Source: Gambelia wislizenii (Eukaryota; Chordata; Lepidosauria; Squamata; Crotaphytidae). Taken from it: a DNA stretch of 64,000 bases. The notes beneath the pieces are model-generated. The model ran no database searches. It had not been told where the DNA came from and saw only the letters and a program-made list of their open reading frames with translations. The position numbers were made by a program, and so were the translations under genes. This document shows, piece after piece, positions 32,410 through 43,884 of the stretch (position 1 is its first letter; each line of letters opens with the position of its first letter). The stretch is taken from assembly GCA_030847615.1 (NCBI GenBank), contig JAUMIR010000001.1, positions 259,903,187 to 259,967,186 of the forward strand. Direction: 5' to 3'.

Positions 32410-33185
32410 ACTGTTCAAGAAGATCAATCCCTCCCCAAGCTCTCTCACCCATCTTGATATATTTGTAGTCTCCTTATTTGCTTCTCTTCAACTGCCATGA
32501 AGCTAAATTCACAGACAGATGCAGTGGGCCAAAGCCGTTGATGCCAGCGTTGATTTGGAATTAATTTTCTACAGATGCTCTGTCTGGCTTGGCTACTTGA
32601 ATCCTCTCAGTAACGGAAAAAGAGAGAGAGAGAGAGAGAGAGAGATCACTTGCTGCTTTTGCTGATGAGAGATGAGTAGCTGATTCAGCTTCTAAAACAT
32701 GAATGGTCTAATGGTCACGTAAGAGCCTCCATCTACAATTTGTGTATCTGAGCTGTATTTCATTTACTGGTAGTTAATTCATGGCAAAAGAATATTAACC
32801 AAGCATACTGGAACTTTGCCATGTGATTCCCCACCCATTTATGAAGCCCATGTCAAGTGGGATGATGGGGAGGGTGGAGAACAATAGCAACAATGAGGTA
32901 ATCCCTGTGTTGATGTGGCCCCTTTCATAGCTGAGGCCTGGGACAATTGGCCCCAGTGCCCTCTTCCAGTGCAGCCTGATGTGTTGGGTACTTTGGTGAG
33001 AGACATAGGGCCACTCTGTTTGGGATACTCCAGTTCCTGTACTTCATGTTATAAGTGCAGAGGCATATAGCTTCCTACTCCATTGGAAGACAGGCAGGAT
33101 TGTGCTGCTTATAGGTCAAACTTGTGCCCTGTCTTTCTCTGGATGTCCTAGATATAAACTGGGGACTGATGCTTATTTTTGTTTT
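32410..33185. other. Unassigned DNA
   Basis: It includes an (AG)n tract near 32618-32645. No exon or clear element is recognised. Confidence 0.4.
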
Positions 33186-33632
33186 CAACTTCATTTATAC
33201 TTGCCTTTCCCCTAGAACTGGGACTCCTGGCAGCTTACATATGAAATACAACGTAGTTTAAAAGATCGAAAGTAAAATGGAATTACACTATCAATGGCAT
33301 TTAAAAAGAATGTAAAACATAGTGTTAAAATTATTTTAAAAGCAATTTGAAAAGTTACCATGAAAAGAATGCAGCACCTTCTTAGCACCCCTTTTCTTAA
33401 AAACCTTTAGTTCTTAAAAGCCCATTGGAATATAAAAGTCTTTGTTTGTTGACTGAAGAACTGAAAGCAAGGGGCTGTTCTAGCATCCTTAGGAAGGGAG
33501 TTCCACATACTAAGGCGGCAACAACCAAGAAGGCCTTATCTCAACTCCTACCAGCCATGCAGGTGAAGGTTGAGAGAAGGGACTCTTCTGAGGATCTTCA
33601 GGCTCAGGCAGGCTCACACATAGAGATATGAT
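33186..33632 (-). mobile_element. L2-like LINE fragment, antisense
   Basis: The block 'ttcatttatacttgcctttc' and 'ctcctggcagcttac' matches a remembered L2-type 3'UTR in antisense. The later 'gagttccacatactaaggcg' and 'aaggccttatctcaactcct' match antisense L2-type LINE sequence. No intact frame. Confidence 0.5.
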
Positions 33633-34665
33633 GTATAGTATATATATTTCATTTGAAGTGTATAGACACACACACCAGATGTATACATCACTTGATTTCT
33701 CTTTGCTATAACTGGTAGCTTAGGCTGGGGAGGATAATAATTGTGACAAGCATTGTTACTTCAGGATTTGTCTTTGTGTTTCTGTTGCAGCACTGTCCTT
33801 ATTATCAGCATTATATTGTTTACTGTATTTCATTGTATTCCACGTGAGCATGTGTAGAGCTGGAGTGTGTATCATGTCAGAAGCAGAGCTAATTAGTCCC
33901 ACCAGGTGAAGCCCATTAGCTCAGCTGAAAACGAGGAACAGGAAGATAAAAAGGGTGTTTCTTCAGAAATGAATGGGAGAGCTGGAAGAGACTCATGAAA
34001 ACAACAGAAGGAAGGAAGAGAAGAAGGGAAAGTATTGGCATACCTCACTTAACAGAGTTTCTGACAAAGATGCTTCTTACAAAATCTTTTTATGGCTGCC
34101 CAGCTCCCCTGTTTTTCTTCTTCCCTTGTCTAGCTGGAAAGTTTTAAGCAGCATCAACATTGGGCGAATGGTGAAAGGGAGCTGGAGAAACACAGATTTT
34201 CAGTGTCAGCTTGCAGCAGCATGTCTACAGTAAACAATGCAATGAAGCTCGAGGTGGGGAAAAGTGGGATTTTAAATCTAGCTGTGTGTGCCTGCCTACA
34301 ACAGGCAATGTAAACAGCAGCTCCCTCCACAAAATCCCTTACTGAGCATGCATGAAATAGAAAGAGAGCTGCCTTACCAACTTCCCCCGTGTGTGTGTTT
34401 AAAGAGCATAGATCTATACATTTGGTCGCCAAAAAAATCATAAGGAAGGTAGAGGCTAGTGAATTTCCCCCCCCTGATTTTGGAAGAAGCTTTCAAATGG
34501 TCTCTAGAAGGCTGGATGTTTTGTTTCATTTCACATGTGCATATTGTAAGTTTTGGATAAAATGTTTGCTGAGAACCTGCTCTTCTTTTTTGTGGTGTAC
34601 GAACCTATCACTATTCTTTCCATATTATTTCTGCCTCTGATATCAAAGTTCCTGTTAAAGATGTA
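33633..34665. other. Unassigned DNA with an exon-like microsegment
   Basis: At 33791-33843 a strong acceptor ('gtgtttctgttgcag') is followed by 53 bp and a donor-like CAC|GTGAGC. It is too short to call. The rest is unassigned. Confidence 0.3.
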
Positions 34666-34921
34666 CAGTCCTCCCTCCACATTTGCGGCCTTCACACTCA
34701 TGGTTCCGCATATTCGCAGTTTGCTACTCTGGGGAGGGTGGGGGGGAAAGTGGCGACGGGACCTCTGAAGGCCATGTCACCACTTTCAGGAGGGCGGGGT
34801 GGGTGGGGGAAAGTGGTGACGGGGCCTCTGAAGGAGGGCGGGGGGCTGTTATTATTCACAGATTTTTCACATTTGCAGGGGTCTTCTGAACCTAACGCCC
34901 ACAAATGTGAAGGGACGACTG
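34666..34921. mobile_element. Tigger-like MITE with internal GC-rich duplication
   Basis: Ends CAGTCCTCCCTCCACATTTG and CAAATGTGAAGGGACGACTG are inverted repeats with TA outside both. The interior 'gaaagtgg.gacgggacctctgaagg' occurs twice, near 34745 and 34808. Confidence 0.8.
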
Positions 34922-35634
34922 TAATGCCACAAACACATGTACTTTGCTAATTGATTTGTACCTATATTGTATTTTTTTAAAAAATGGTTTCCATTTCACA
35001 GTACCCAGCCCCTAAAGCTAGCAAAACCACCAAGTTATAAGCTTAGCAGCATTTCCCTTTTTATGTTATCGTTTGATTGAAAAGTGTTAGGAACAAGAAA
35101 TTAGAAAACACACACACACACAAACAAATTCTGACTGCCACACTCTGCTTAATTTTAAATGTTGAGCATCATCTGCTATCACTGCATGATAAGGATAGGA
35201 ATGTAGGGTGAGTACAGGTCTTCCCACTCCCATGTGTTTTCTTGTGGAGAAGCTTATGAGAGAGCCACAAGTATTGAAAAGGCAATAAAATGCACAGAGT
35301 AGGTAAGCCCTTTTAGTACAGGCGATTGTGTGCAATTGTTTGTATATGTGTTTCGTAAGATACAGTATAGCAATGCCTTTTGATTGTGACTTTTGTTGAA
35401 CATAGCAAGTTAACAATGCCATTGGATAGTATAGGATAGATTGAGACTGGACCTATGTGATATAAGGCTTGGTGGTGCTCTCTTACTCCTGGGAGGAGTG
35501 GAGACAGGATGGAGAGCACAAAACAACCAACCAAAAGAGGTCACCAGAATTAGAGGAGCAGGTATCTGTAATGTGATAAAAGAAAGTTAATGGGGGGAGG
35601 AGGTTAACAGGATGAGAGTGGAGCATGTGAGCCC
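34922..35634. other. Unassigned DNA
   Basis: It holds a (CA)n tract near 35108-35122. No gene is seen. Confidence 0.4.
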
Positions 35635-35841
35635 AGGCCCTTGCATGTAATGCTAAGGAAGCTAAGCAGGGTCAGGCCTGTCTAGTACTTGGATGGGAGA
35701 CCACTAATGAATATCAGATGCTATAGGCTACATTTTAGAGGAAGGCAAGACCACCTCTGAGTATTTCTTGCCTAAGAAAACCCTGTGAAATTTATGTGGT
35801 CATCACAAGTCGACAGACAACTTGAAGGCATATACACACGC
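35635..35841 (+). mobile_element. 5S-rRNA-derived SINE
   Basis: The head matches 5S rRNA, including 'ggaagctaagcagggtcagg' and 'tagtacttggatgggagacc', that is, the A box and C box of the type 1 Pol III promoter are largely intact. The body 'aagaaaaccctgtgaaattt' and tail 'cgacagacaacttgaaggca' match the inverted copy at 11.2 kb. Confidence 0.85.
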
Positions 35842-36615
35842 AGATGGGAACCAGCCCATTGTTTTGACTTGTAATTTCTGGAAGCATCTCTCTGCTGTTG
35901 AAGTATTTGCAGTTGCTGTGTCTGACAAATATTGAATTGAAATACATTGGGCAAATTTAATGTTTTCTGTACACCTTTGTGAGTGACATCTCTGTTTATG
36001 ATTAAAATATCAGTGCAGCTCCTGCAAGTGAATAACATGCAAAAGTGGTCACCTGAATCATACACTTGTGATTTAGGTTAATTTTCAGTGTTTAACTTAC
36101 ATGTAAAGCATTGTTTGTTTTACCTTTTACAAATAGTATTTAATGTCATTCATTTTGTAGAGATGTGACAAAAAGCAATTAATTAGACAACCCAGCAGAT
36201 TGATTCAGATTTTTTTTCCACATTTAATTAACTGGTTTAGATTCAGTCTAAGGGTGATTAGTGGCACAAAACTGCTGCAAGCTTTTCTCATAAGATATTG
36301 ATATGTTACATATTAAGCACAGAGCCTAGTGAGACCTAAATATTAATTTAACCTTGTAGGGACTTTAAAAATGCAAATAAAGAATATACAGTAGTATTAT
36401 GTTTCTCTTGAGGCCCTTTGTGTGGCCTGTGGCAGAAGGGGTGTATATATATATATTTTCCAGATTCCAAATTTGTCATACCTAGTTTCCTCTCCATTTT
36501 GTTTCTGAAACATAACATGCCTAAACTTAAGTCTTGTATCCATGTTCTCTCCATGAAAAGAGGCTCCTCAGTTCACACATGCATTAAGGGGGAGCACCTG
36601 TCAGCTGCATCCTTC
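35842..36615. other. AT-rich unassigned DNA
   Basis: A short (TA)n run lies near 36444-36456. No gene is seen. Confidence 0.4.
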
Positions 36616-36653
36616 CATGGTTCCCAGGAAGACTGTGCTTCCTGGGAACCATG
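36616..36653. repeat. Perfect 16-bp hairpin
   Basis: CATGGTTCCCAGGAAG and CTTCCTGGGAACCATG are exact inverted repeats around a 6-bp loop ACTGTG. Outer flanks ('ttcacacatgcatt', 'gtgaaatgcatgg' near 36749) suggest the core of a larger fold-back MITE. Confidence 0.85.
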
Positions 36654-38069
36654 CATTTGACATCAGTGTAAAGGAGTTCCTGTTCCTGTAGAGGAGCGTT
36701 CCACATGTAGATCAGTACACAGGTAGCTAGCTCCCCTTTCACTGTAATGTGAAATGCATGGCTGAGAAGGAACATAGCCAATGGACATGCTGGAGGATGT
36801 GGCGAAGGGGCCAAGGAGAAGTGGTAGCGGGCAGGAGCTGGTACAAATTACTGGAGCCTGGCAGTCCAGGGACTCAGCAATGTTCCAAATGTTTTGTCTT
36901 TCTCACTGCTGCTGTCATAGTTCACTGGGAGAGGAGAAAAGCTGCATGGGTAATTAGCAGCCCAGAGGTCAAGAAGTCAAGAAATTAGTCAGGGGTCTAG
37001 TTCCAAAGGTCTAGGAAGCAGGGCAGAAACCCCTGAGCTGGCTTGGATGTCTTTTCACCAAAAGGAAGATAGGTACTTCTTCTAGCGAGTGACCAGTGTT
37101 TGCTGACCACCTTATTTAAGCAAGGTGATTGTTCAATGAGAGAGGCTGAGGCAGTACCACCTAAACTGCAGGTGTGCCAAACCCCCCTCCAAACACTTCT
37201 GTACCACTTCTATCCCAGAGAGAGGCATGGCAGGTATCATTATTAGTCAGTTGTTTTTGACAGCCATTATGAAATTGGTGAATTAAAAAAAAAGATATAC
37301 AATTTTTTATATTATAAAATATGAAAGATTTTTTTTTATCTGATTCATCCTTGCTGCAAGTGGTAGTGCGTATGGGACCCAAGTGAGGGAAAGAAAGCTG
37401 TGGGTGGGGAAAGGATCTCACTTGCATCAGCAAGTGGGAAAAAGGGAACGAGAGTGATGGTGGCAGGAGAAGCAGTGCAAGACCTCTGATGGCTAGAAAC
37501 AGAAACCCAGAAGCAGTCAGCCTACCATGGTCTCAGCTGCCCAGAGGGAGCGGAGTAGCAGCAGCTGCAATGTCTCCACCTCAACAGCCTGGGCGGGCAG
37601 CTCTTCCCTTTCTTTGCCATCTTCTCTGGCTCTGAGAATAGTTCCCAAACATCTCCAGTTTGGCCCAGATTGACTGCCGAGGGGAATGTAATGTGGGAGG
37701 AGGAAACCTCTGAGTGCAGGTTGAGGGTGAAGTTGGGTAGGTAGGTGGGGAGAAGGGTGCTGGTTGTGGGTGGTAGTGTCTGTGTTTTCTTTCCCTATCC
37801 ACAAAGACTCAAGGTATCTGGAGGGAAATTGTGAACTTCTAGGCTCCTAAAAATGTTGAGTGGGGTCTTCTCCTCTGGCTCACAAGGGCATTTATGTGAT
37901 CAATCCTTTGCTTACAGAGTTTCAGACTGGCAATTTTCTAGTATTTCTCATCGTACAAGATAATTTTCTCAACTGGATGATTTTCTCTATACAAATGAAT
38001 GGGTAGTAAGGAGGGGCAGTTCTTTGCTTTTGCTTGTTCCCTGTTTAGTTTACTCCATATTGTTATTAG
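36654..38069. other. Unassigned DNA
   Basis: A GC-richer patch near 37440-37800 gives an open minus frame, but no splice pattern or known motif supports a gene. Confidence 0.35.
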
Positions 38070-38236
38070 ATGTGGGCCCATGGCTCTTGAAAAGCCACGG
38101 GAGAAGCCAGGAGAGACTGTTTTGCATGTTTGTATGTTTTTAACCATATGTGTTCTTATTGTAACTTTCTCTAAGCCAGCTTGAATTCCAGTTTGAGAAA
38201 AAAGATGGAGTATAAATAAAGGGATGGATGGATGGG
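38070..38236 (+). mobile_element. LINE-like 3' tail
   Basis: 'ctctaagccagcttgaa' and 'gatggagtataaataaagg' followed by (GGAT)n resemble L2-type LINE 3' ends. Short and diverged. Confidence 0.35.
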
Positions 38237-38344
38237 GCTGGAAGGTCTGGAACTGGAACCAGAGTATGAGTGTAGAAAGTTCAAATTAATGCTTGGTAGA
38301 AGAACAAATAAACCCTGTCTTAATGCTACTTGAAGATGCTGGCA

Positions 38345-38990
38345 CCTAATTTAGTCACAGGTATGGTTGATGAAGACATAGGAGAGAGCCTTATTGGCGG
38401 TTGCTCCCACACTGTGAAATACCCTGTCATGGGAGACTCATTTGACCCCCCTCTTTGATGTCTTCATTGGCGGGAAGAGACCATTTTATTTAAACAGGCA
38501 CTTGGTCTATAACTGGGTGTGGCAGAAGGGTCTTTTAATGGGATGTGCTGTACCTTTATCTTACGTTTTATAAGTATTTAATATTTATTTTAAACTGTTT
38601 AAATATTTTAATATGGTTGTCTATTTAATGTGTCATTTTCAGCTTTTGTAACACTGTTTTAAATGTTGTTGTTTTCTGCCTTCAAGTTGTTTCTGACTTA
38701 CGGCGAACCTATCATGGGGTTTTCGTGGCAAGATTTGTTCAGAGGAGGTTTGCCTTTGCCTTCCTATGAGGCTGAGAGAGTTTGACTTGCCCAAGGTCAT
38801 CTAGAGGGTTTCCATGGCTGAGCAGGGATTTGAACACTGGACTCCAGAGTAGTAGCTGAAAACACTCTGGCTGTCTGTTTTAAATGTATTTTGCTTTAAT
38901 TTTATACTGTCAGCCGCTTTGCTTCCTATATTTGGTTGGCAGAAAGGTGGGATATAAATTAATTAATTAAATAAACAAAAATCTGCTAGC
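38345..38990 (+). mobile_element. L2-like LINE 3' end, split by a SINE
   Basis: 'gttgctcccacactgtgaaa' and 'tttatttaaacaggcacttgg' recall L2 C-terminal and 3'UTR sequence. The 3' end 'gtgggatataaattaattaa' is a typical LINE tail. A SINE (38667-38875) interrupts it, and the two flanks join across its target duplication. Confidence 0.5.
38667..38875 (-). mobile_element. SINE family A with 12-bp target duplication
   Basis: The 12-bp TGTTTTAAATGT occurs on both sides (38655-38666 and 38876-38887). The head is on the minus strand and the (CAA)n-type tail meets the left duplication. Fits LINE-driven target-primed insertion. Confidence 0.85.
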
Positions 38991-39743
38991 TTGGATAGTA
39001 TCGGTGAAGACTTTGGAGACCTCTTCAGACACACATGAAGAAGGTCTCAGAATGAGGAGCAAGAGCCTGGGCTCTTCTGACTGTGTTCAGTTTCTGTGAG
39101 AATCTTTGCTGCCCCTTTAGCCTCAGCAAGTGGCTTTGTGGATTCTAGGCTGGAGAATAGACACTCCAGCTCAGGATTTGGTTCTGGCTGACTATGCTCC
39201 TTCCCTGGCACATGGACAGGTTTCCTAGGCTGTGCTCTTCAAGTGAATGGGGGCATAAAGAGTACACATTTTCTTTTCCTTGATGAGAAAGGGTATCTTG
39301 ATACATTAAGACACCTTACTGAAAAAAAATTGTTAGGCTCCCCCCTGCCATATTTGCATTTTGGAACTTTTTAAAGTACAAAATTTATTTGTGCAAAGCT
39401 GTGGTTTTTCTTCTTCTTCATATATGTCTTTTCTGCAAAATTCATTGTTTTCTGCACAAATTTTTGGGAGATTTGGAGCAAACAAAAAAGTCCTAACATG
39501 TAAGAAAACATTGAACAATGCATAAATACTCTTGTAATCTTTACTCACTGGGAATAAATTTTTTGAGATTCTTCATTCTTGCATGTGAATAAGAGAAAAT
39601 TTACATCTTTACTGATAAATATCTGGAAGGCTTCCCTTTGCTAAAAATGTTCAGAGGGAAGGGAGAGCAGCTTTTTCTTGTTGGATCATTTACTGGTACT
39701 TCATACTTTTCTACACACTGTCATAATTTCTGTTCCATCTTCC
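38991..39743. other. Unassigned DNA
   Basis: No gene or element is recognised. Confidence 0.4.
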
Positions 39744-40065
39744 TTCTAGGACAGTGATGGGCAACGTTTTGAGCTTGGTGTGTCAAACTTCACCAAAAAA
39801 CTAAGCGTAACTCGGGTGGTGTGTCACTTAGAGGAAAAAACATTATTTTGCGATATTTATAGTTTAAATAACATAAATGTATAATTGTTATATATAATTG
39901 TATTTAATAAACCAAAAACTAATTATTTAACTTACCTGCTTAGTGACGTCTTTGTTCATCCGTCAGTTGGTTTCTTTTGTTGGTCTTGATATTATTTAGC
40001 ATGTGTGGGGTGCCGTGAACTAAGATAAGTGAGGAGGAGGGGGAATTCTTTAACTAACCTGCCTG

Positions 40066-40266
40066 TTAGTGACTTTTTTGTTGCTGAATTTCATTAACTA
40101 AATCTTCAATTGAAGTTTGGTATTTTGTACACTTCAGGCCCAAGTAAGCGCTACTAACCTCATCTGTCAATCTGTTTCTTTTGTTGGTTTTGATATTATT
40201 TAACGCTGAGAATAAGGCCTCACAAGAGGGAAAAATTGTGAGTAAAGCCATTGCTATATTTTTCAC
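40066..40266 (-). pseudogene. hAT transposase C-terminal fragment
   Basis: A 66-residue frame shows the hAT dimerisation region: FPSCEALFSALNNIKTNKR followed by RLTDE and a run of leucine/isoleucine residues. Full hAT transposases are about 600 residues, and the N-terminal BED zinc finger and RNase-H-like catalytic core are gone. It ends about 310 bp from the element's left terminus, as expected for the 3' end of a transposase gene. Not functional. Confidence 0.8.
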
Positions 40267-40497
40267 GGTGCTAAAAGTGTCTGGTAGTCGGTTCCAGGCA
40301 CTCCAGATTTCCTGTTCATAGTGGCACTCCTCTTGATTCTCAAGCAGTGTCCCCCGCTGCTTTCCGCTGCTCCCTGCTCTGCTGGCAGAAGTGAGGGAAA
40401 GATCCCGGCTTAACCGGAAGTCCCAGAACTAGACATTCTGTGCTGGACTTCTGTTGTTTTGGCCTACAGACCTCCGGCACAGAGTGTCTAATAGAGG

Positions 40498-41079
40498 AGG
40501 ATGAAACATTTGCGACTAGAGTCTGAGGACATTTTCAGACACAAAAAAGTCATCCTGAGGGATCAGGAGAGGTATGCGGCTGTTCCGTGGCAGGGGGCCA
40601 GTTTCTGACGACGACGTCCCACTTGCGTCACCCTCTGTGTTCCTTCCATGCAACATGGTGGCGCAGTGGTTAAATTCCAGTACTGCAAGCCACCACGTTG
40701 CAAGTTTGATTCCAGTGGGCTCCAAGGTTCACTCAGCCTTCCATCCTTTCGTAGGTCGGTAAATTGAGTACCCAGCTTGTGGGGGGCAATTAGCTAACAC
40801 ACATTGGAAACTGTTTAATGCAGTGTAGATGTGTAAATAGCTGTTGCTTAAAACAATTTGTAAGCCACTCTGATAGCCTTGTGGCTGAAGAGTGGGGTAT
40901 AAATAATTAAATAAATAAAAAATAAATAACGCGAGAGGGACAGCGTCATCAGAAACTGGCCCCCTGCTGCGGAACAGCTGCGTCTCTCCCAATCCCTCAG
41001 GACGACTTTTTTTTTGTCTGAAAATGTCCTTAGAGTTAGACTCTAACTCCAAGACTCTAGTCGCAAATGTTTCATCCTC
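40498..41079. mobile_element. Long-arm fold-back element nested in the hAT
   Basis: Left arm (from 'ggatgaaacatttgcgacta' through 'ggggccagtttctgacga') and right arm ('tcatcagaaactggccccct' through 'tagtcgcaaatgtttcatcc') are inverted repeats of roughly 145 bp. The centre is filled by a family B SINE. The right arm has an extra 'tagagttagactctaac' insertion. Confidence 0.7.
40655..40929 (+). mobile_element. tRNA-derived SINE, family B
   Basis: 'ggtggcgcagtggttaaatt' (A-box region), 'caagtttgattcc' (B box), and 'tggctgaagagtggggtata' followed by an AAT-rich tail. It sits at the centre of the fold-back element. Confidence 0.8.
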
Positions 41080-41247
41080 AGGAGCAGCAAATGTTTCATC
41101 TTCGGTTTCTGCACTTGGCCATGCAAGAACCAAGGATGAAACATCATTCTCGGCATGCAGATGCCTCAGCGGCCGCGTGTCATCAGAAATGGCTACACGT
41201 GTCAGTGCTGACACACATGTCATAGGTTCGCCATCACTGTTCTAGGA

Positions 41248-41685
41248 ATTTATTGGTTACATGCACATACAACTTACATGGGGTTCTTCTAATGAGTGGT
41301 GAGACCCAGACCAGCTTAACTTCCAGCAGTGCTTCCAAGTCACTTTCTGGGGGAACACCAGCCCTTCTGTCTTAGGTACAGCCATGTTTTTCATATACCC
41401 AGTGAGTATATTTGCATGACATAGCATGCCCACTTTCTCTGGAAACATGGCTTGTCACAGACAAGCAGCATGTTGGTACAAAATGGTACCCAGTCAGTGA
41501 AGCTTCGTGGTTTGTTGAACTCCTTTCACTGACTGAGCTGTGCCCCTCACTGCATGGCTGGTTAATCATGCCAGTTAGCAGTCAGTTCTCATTTTCATTT
41601 TATTCCTGCCCAGCAAAAGAGAGAAAGAAGTCAGGAACAAATACTTGTGAACTACAGGAACATTCAGTAGAGAATGAACATCTGG
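41248..41685. other. Unassigned DNA
   Basis: No gene or element is recognised. Confidence 0.4.
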
Positions 41686-41898
41686 TAGTGGTGCAGTGGT
41701 TAACTGCTAGTACTGCAAGCCACAATGTTGAAAGTTTGATCCCAAGGGCTCCAAGGTTCACTCAGCCTTCCATCCTTGGTGTGCCTAGCATGCCATAAAA
41801 GTAGTGTAGATGTGTAGGTGCTATTGCTTAACAATCTGTAAGCCACTCTGAGAGTCTTTGTGGCTGAAGAGCGGGGTATAAATACCTAAAAAACAAAA
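41686..41898 (+). mobile_element. tRNA-derived SINE, family B, with internal deletion
   Basis: 'agtggtgcagtggttaactg' and 'aaagtttgatcccaa' give the tRNA-like head. About 60 bp of the middle are missing compared with the 40.7-kb copy. The tail is 'gaagagcggggtataaat'. Confidence 0.75.
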
Positions 41899-43397
41899 GT
41901 AGTCAGTGGCATAGGGGCACCAACACCTCTACAGGTTATTAATTTTAAATTTCTGCACTGATATTCTGGGAGTGCTTCAAGATGAGACTTTTATTCTGTT
42001 TTTATTGCCCTGCTTCATTCACAGTTTCCCAGGGTTTCTTTCTATAAACTTGAACTTCCTGATGAGATGGGCTGGAAGAAAATGCAAATCATCATCTAGA
42101 CTGAATCTTTCCCTGCTATGGAAAATTTCCCTCATGAAAATGTTTATAACACCAAATTTTTTCTTTTAGTTTTCTAATCCATATCTGTCTGACTAAACAC
42201 TGAAAAATTTAAAAGATAGTTTAAAAAAATCTACACATTTTATTTAAAAAACAACAACAACCCTCACAGATTTCCCAAATCAGTCAAATATGCTCAAAGA
42301 ACAGATGATTAGCCATTCCTGGAGGTTTGTGCTATCTTTTTCTCTCTCTTTTTGGGAAAGGTGGAATATTGCTTGTGCGCACCATAAATATAGGTTTTTT
42401 TTTTTTTTTTAAACCATGTTTAATGTTAAAGCACTCTCAGAAACAGATCTTCAACCTGGCCACTACTAAAAAAAAGGACAAATAGGAGAGAGGTGGGGCT
42501 ATTAATTTAATCTATTTTCCCCATAGTTTTAGAGAGTTTGTAAGAAAGGGTTAGTCACTTCCTCTAGCTTTCTTGTCCTGGTTTGTGGGTTTTTTTGTTT
42601 GTTTTTTTTTTTTTGCATAAGATCAGGTAATACAATCATATTGTAAGAAGCTCAGCTTTAATTTGCCACACATAATGCTGAGCAATAGAATTTCCAATAT
42701 TTATAGTTAGCAGTTAATTAGAATATTTTATATTTGCATTTGCAGCAGTTTCCAACACAGGTCACATTGCTATCGTGGCTTGATTCAGTTAAGTTGGTTG
42801 CTTCACTTCTTTCTTCCCACACTTTGTTTTCCACATTCATTGTGTCTTGTATGCATAAATAAAGTTTATGGGATTGCCCTTTTGTCTCTTGTGAGCACAG
42901 GAAAACTTTTATGAAATACAGTACTGTTTACTTTGTGCTTTGAAAAATGGTTAAGTGTGGGCTTCTCAGCTGATCTGCTGATGTTGCATAATGGAAGGGT
43001 TTCTCTGAAACATAAAAGGAAGAAGTATTGTAAGTAGACTGTAGGTTTTTTAGGGCCATATTAATTGAGGTACCATTCACACAATTAACAACTGCATTGA
43101 TGTTCTCTTTATTAAAAGAAAATAGCAATGACAGGGGCCTGGACTACATTGGAAACCTGGTCTTTGGAGGGTTTTTTTGGAGTTTTTTCCCCCACTTTCC
43201 ATCACCCAACTCTGTGATCGTTGTCTGGATTATAACATTGGCCTTAAAATTCCTTCATAGTCTTAGACATAAATAAAATTGGTGGCTGGAACATGATTTG
43301 GTTCTGCAAATCACAGACTCTGCCCTGCATGTAGAAAACTGATGTAGCAGAAGCCCCTTGGCTTAGAAAATATTTTCTTAAGTGTGCTGGTGTTTTA
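41899..43397. other. AT-rich unassigned DNA
   Basis: Poly(T) runs lie near 42397-42410 and 42601-42614. No gene or element is recognised. Confidence 0.4.
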
Positions 43398-43663
43398 CAG
43401 GTCACCCCCAATATCTGCGTGGAATATGTTCCTGGACTTACCATGTATAAGCGAAACTGATTATAATAGCAAACCCTATTAAAATAAAGGACTTCCTGTA
43501 CAAGCATACCATAGAGTTGCATTGGAGGACCTAGGAGATGCCCAGAGAGGGTGTTTCTCTAGGCATTTTCCAGTGCACCTCTATGGTATGTGTCCCCTAT
43601 TTTGTGTTCCTCAGATAATGGAAACCATGGATATGAGTTCCATGGATGGGGAAGGGCGACCTG
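43398..43663. mobile_element. Tigger/pogo-like MITE
   Basis: Ends CAGGTCACCCCCAATATC and ATGGGGAAGGGCGACCTG are inverted repeats with TA outside. The core 'catagagttgcattggagga' is shared with the 1.5- and 3.4-kb copies. Confidence 0.7.
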
Positions 43664-43884
43664 TATTTGCAAGGAGGTTTTTTTTTAAACATGTTCAGAT
43701 GTCCCACCCGCAAGTACACTTGGCACACATGGGACAGTTCTAAGCCCAAATCTCATGGACAGCCAAAGCAGATATCACTTTAATGTTTTCCTGATTTACT
43801 CTATAGTAAGGATTGGGGCCAATTTACATCAAAATCCTAACCTATGTGTAGAGGGAGCATTATCCCTTTCCCTATTGGCTCAGT

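Larger units (their letters stand above)
39752..41239 (-). mobile_element. hAT transposon relic, perfect 8-bp target duplication
   Basis: TTCTAGGA flanks both sides (39744-39751 and 41240-41247). Ends CAGTGATGGGCAAC and (reverse) CAGTGATGGCGAAC are inverted repeats, typical of Charlie/Buster-type hATs, and the duplication fits nnnTAnnn. The minus strand keeps the transposase C-terminus (40066-40266). The rest is deleted or replaced by nested elements. Subterminal 'tgacacacatgtcat' resembles ends of horizontally moved hATs of reptiles and mammals, but I cannot name the family. Confidence 0.85.

Noticed and set aside
35635..35735. Possible genuine 5S rRNA gene
   Set aside because: The 5' part is degraded, and the sequence continues into a SINE body shared with the 11.2-kb copy.
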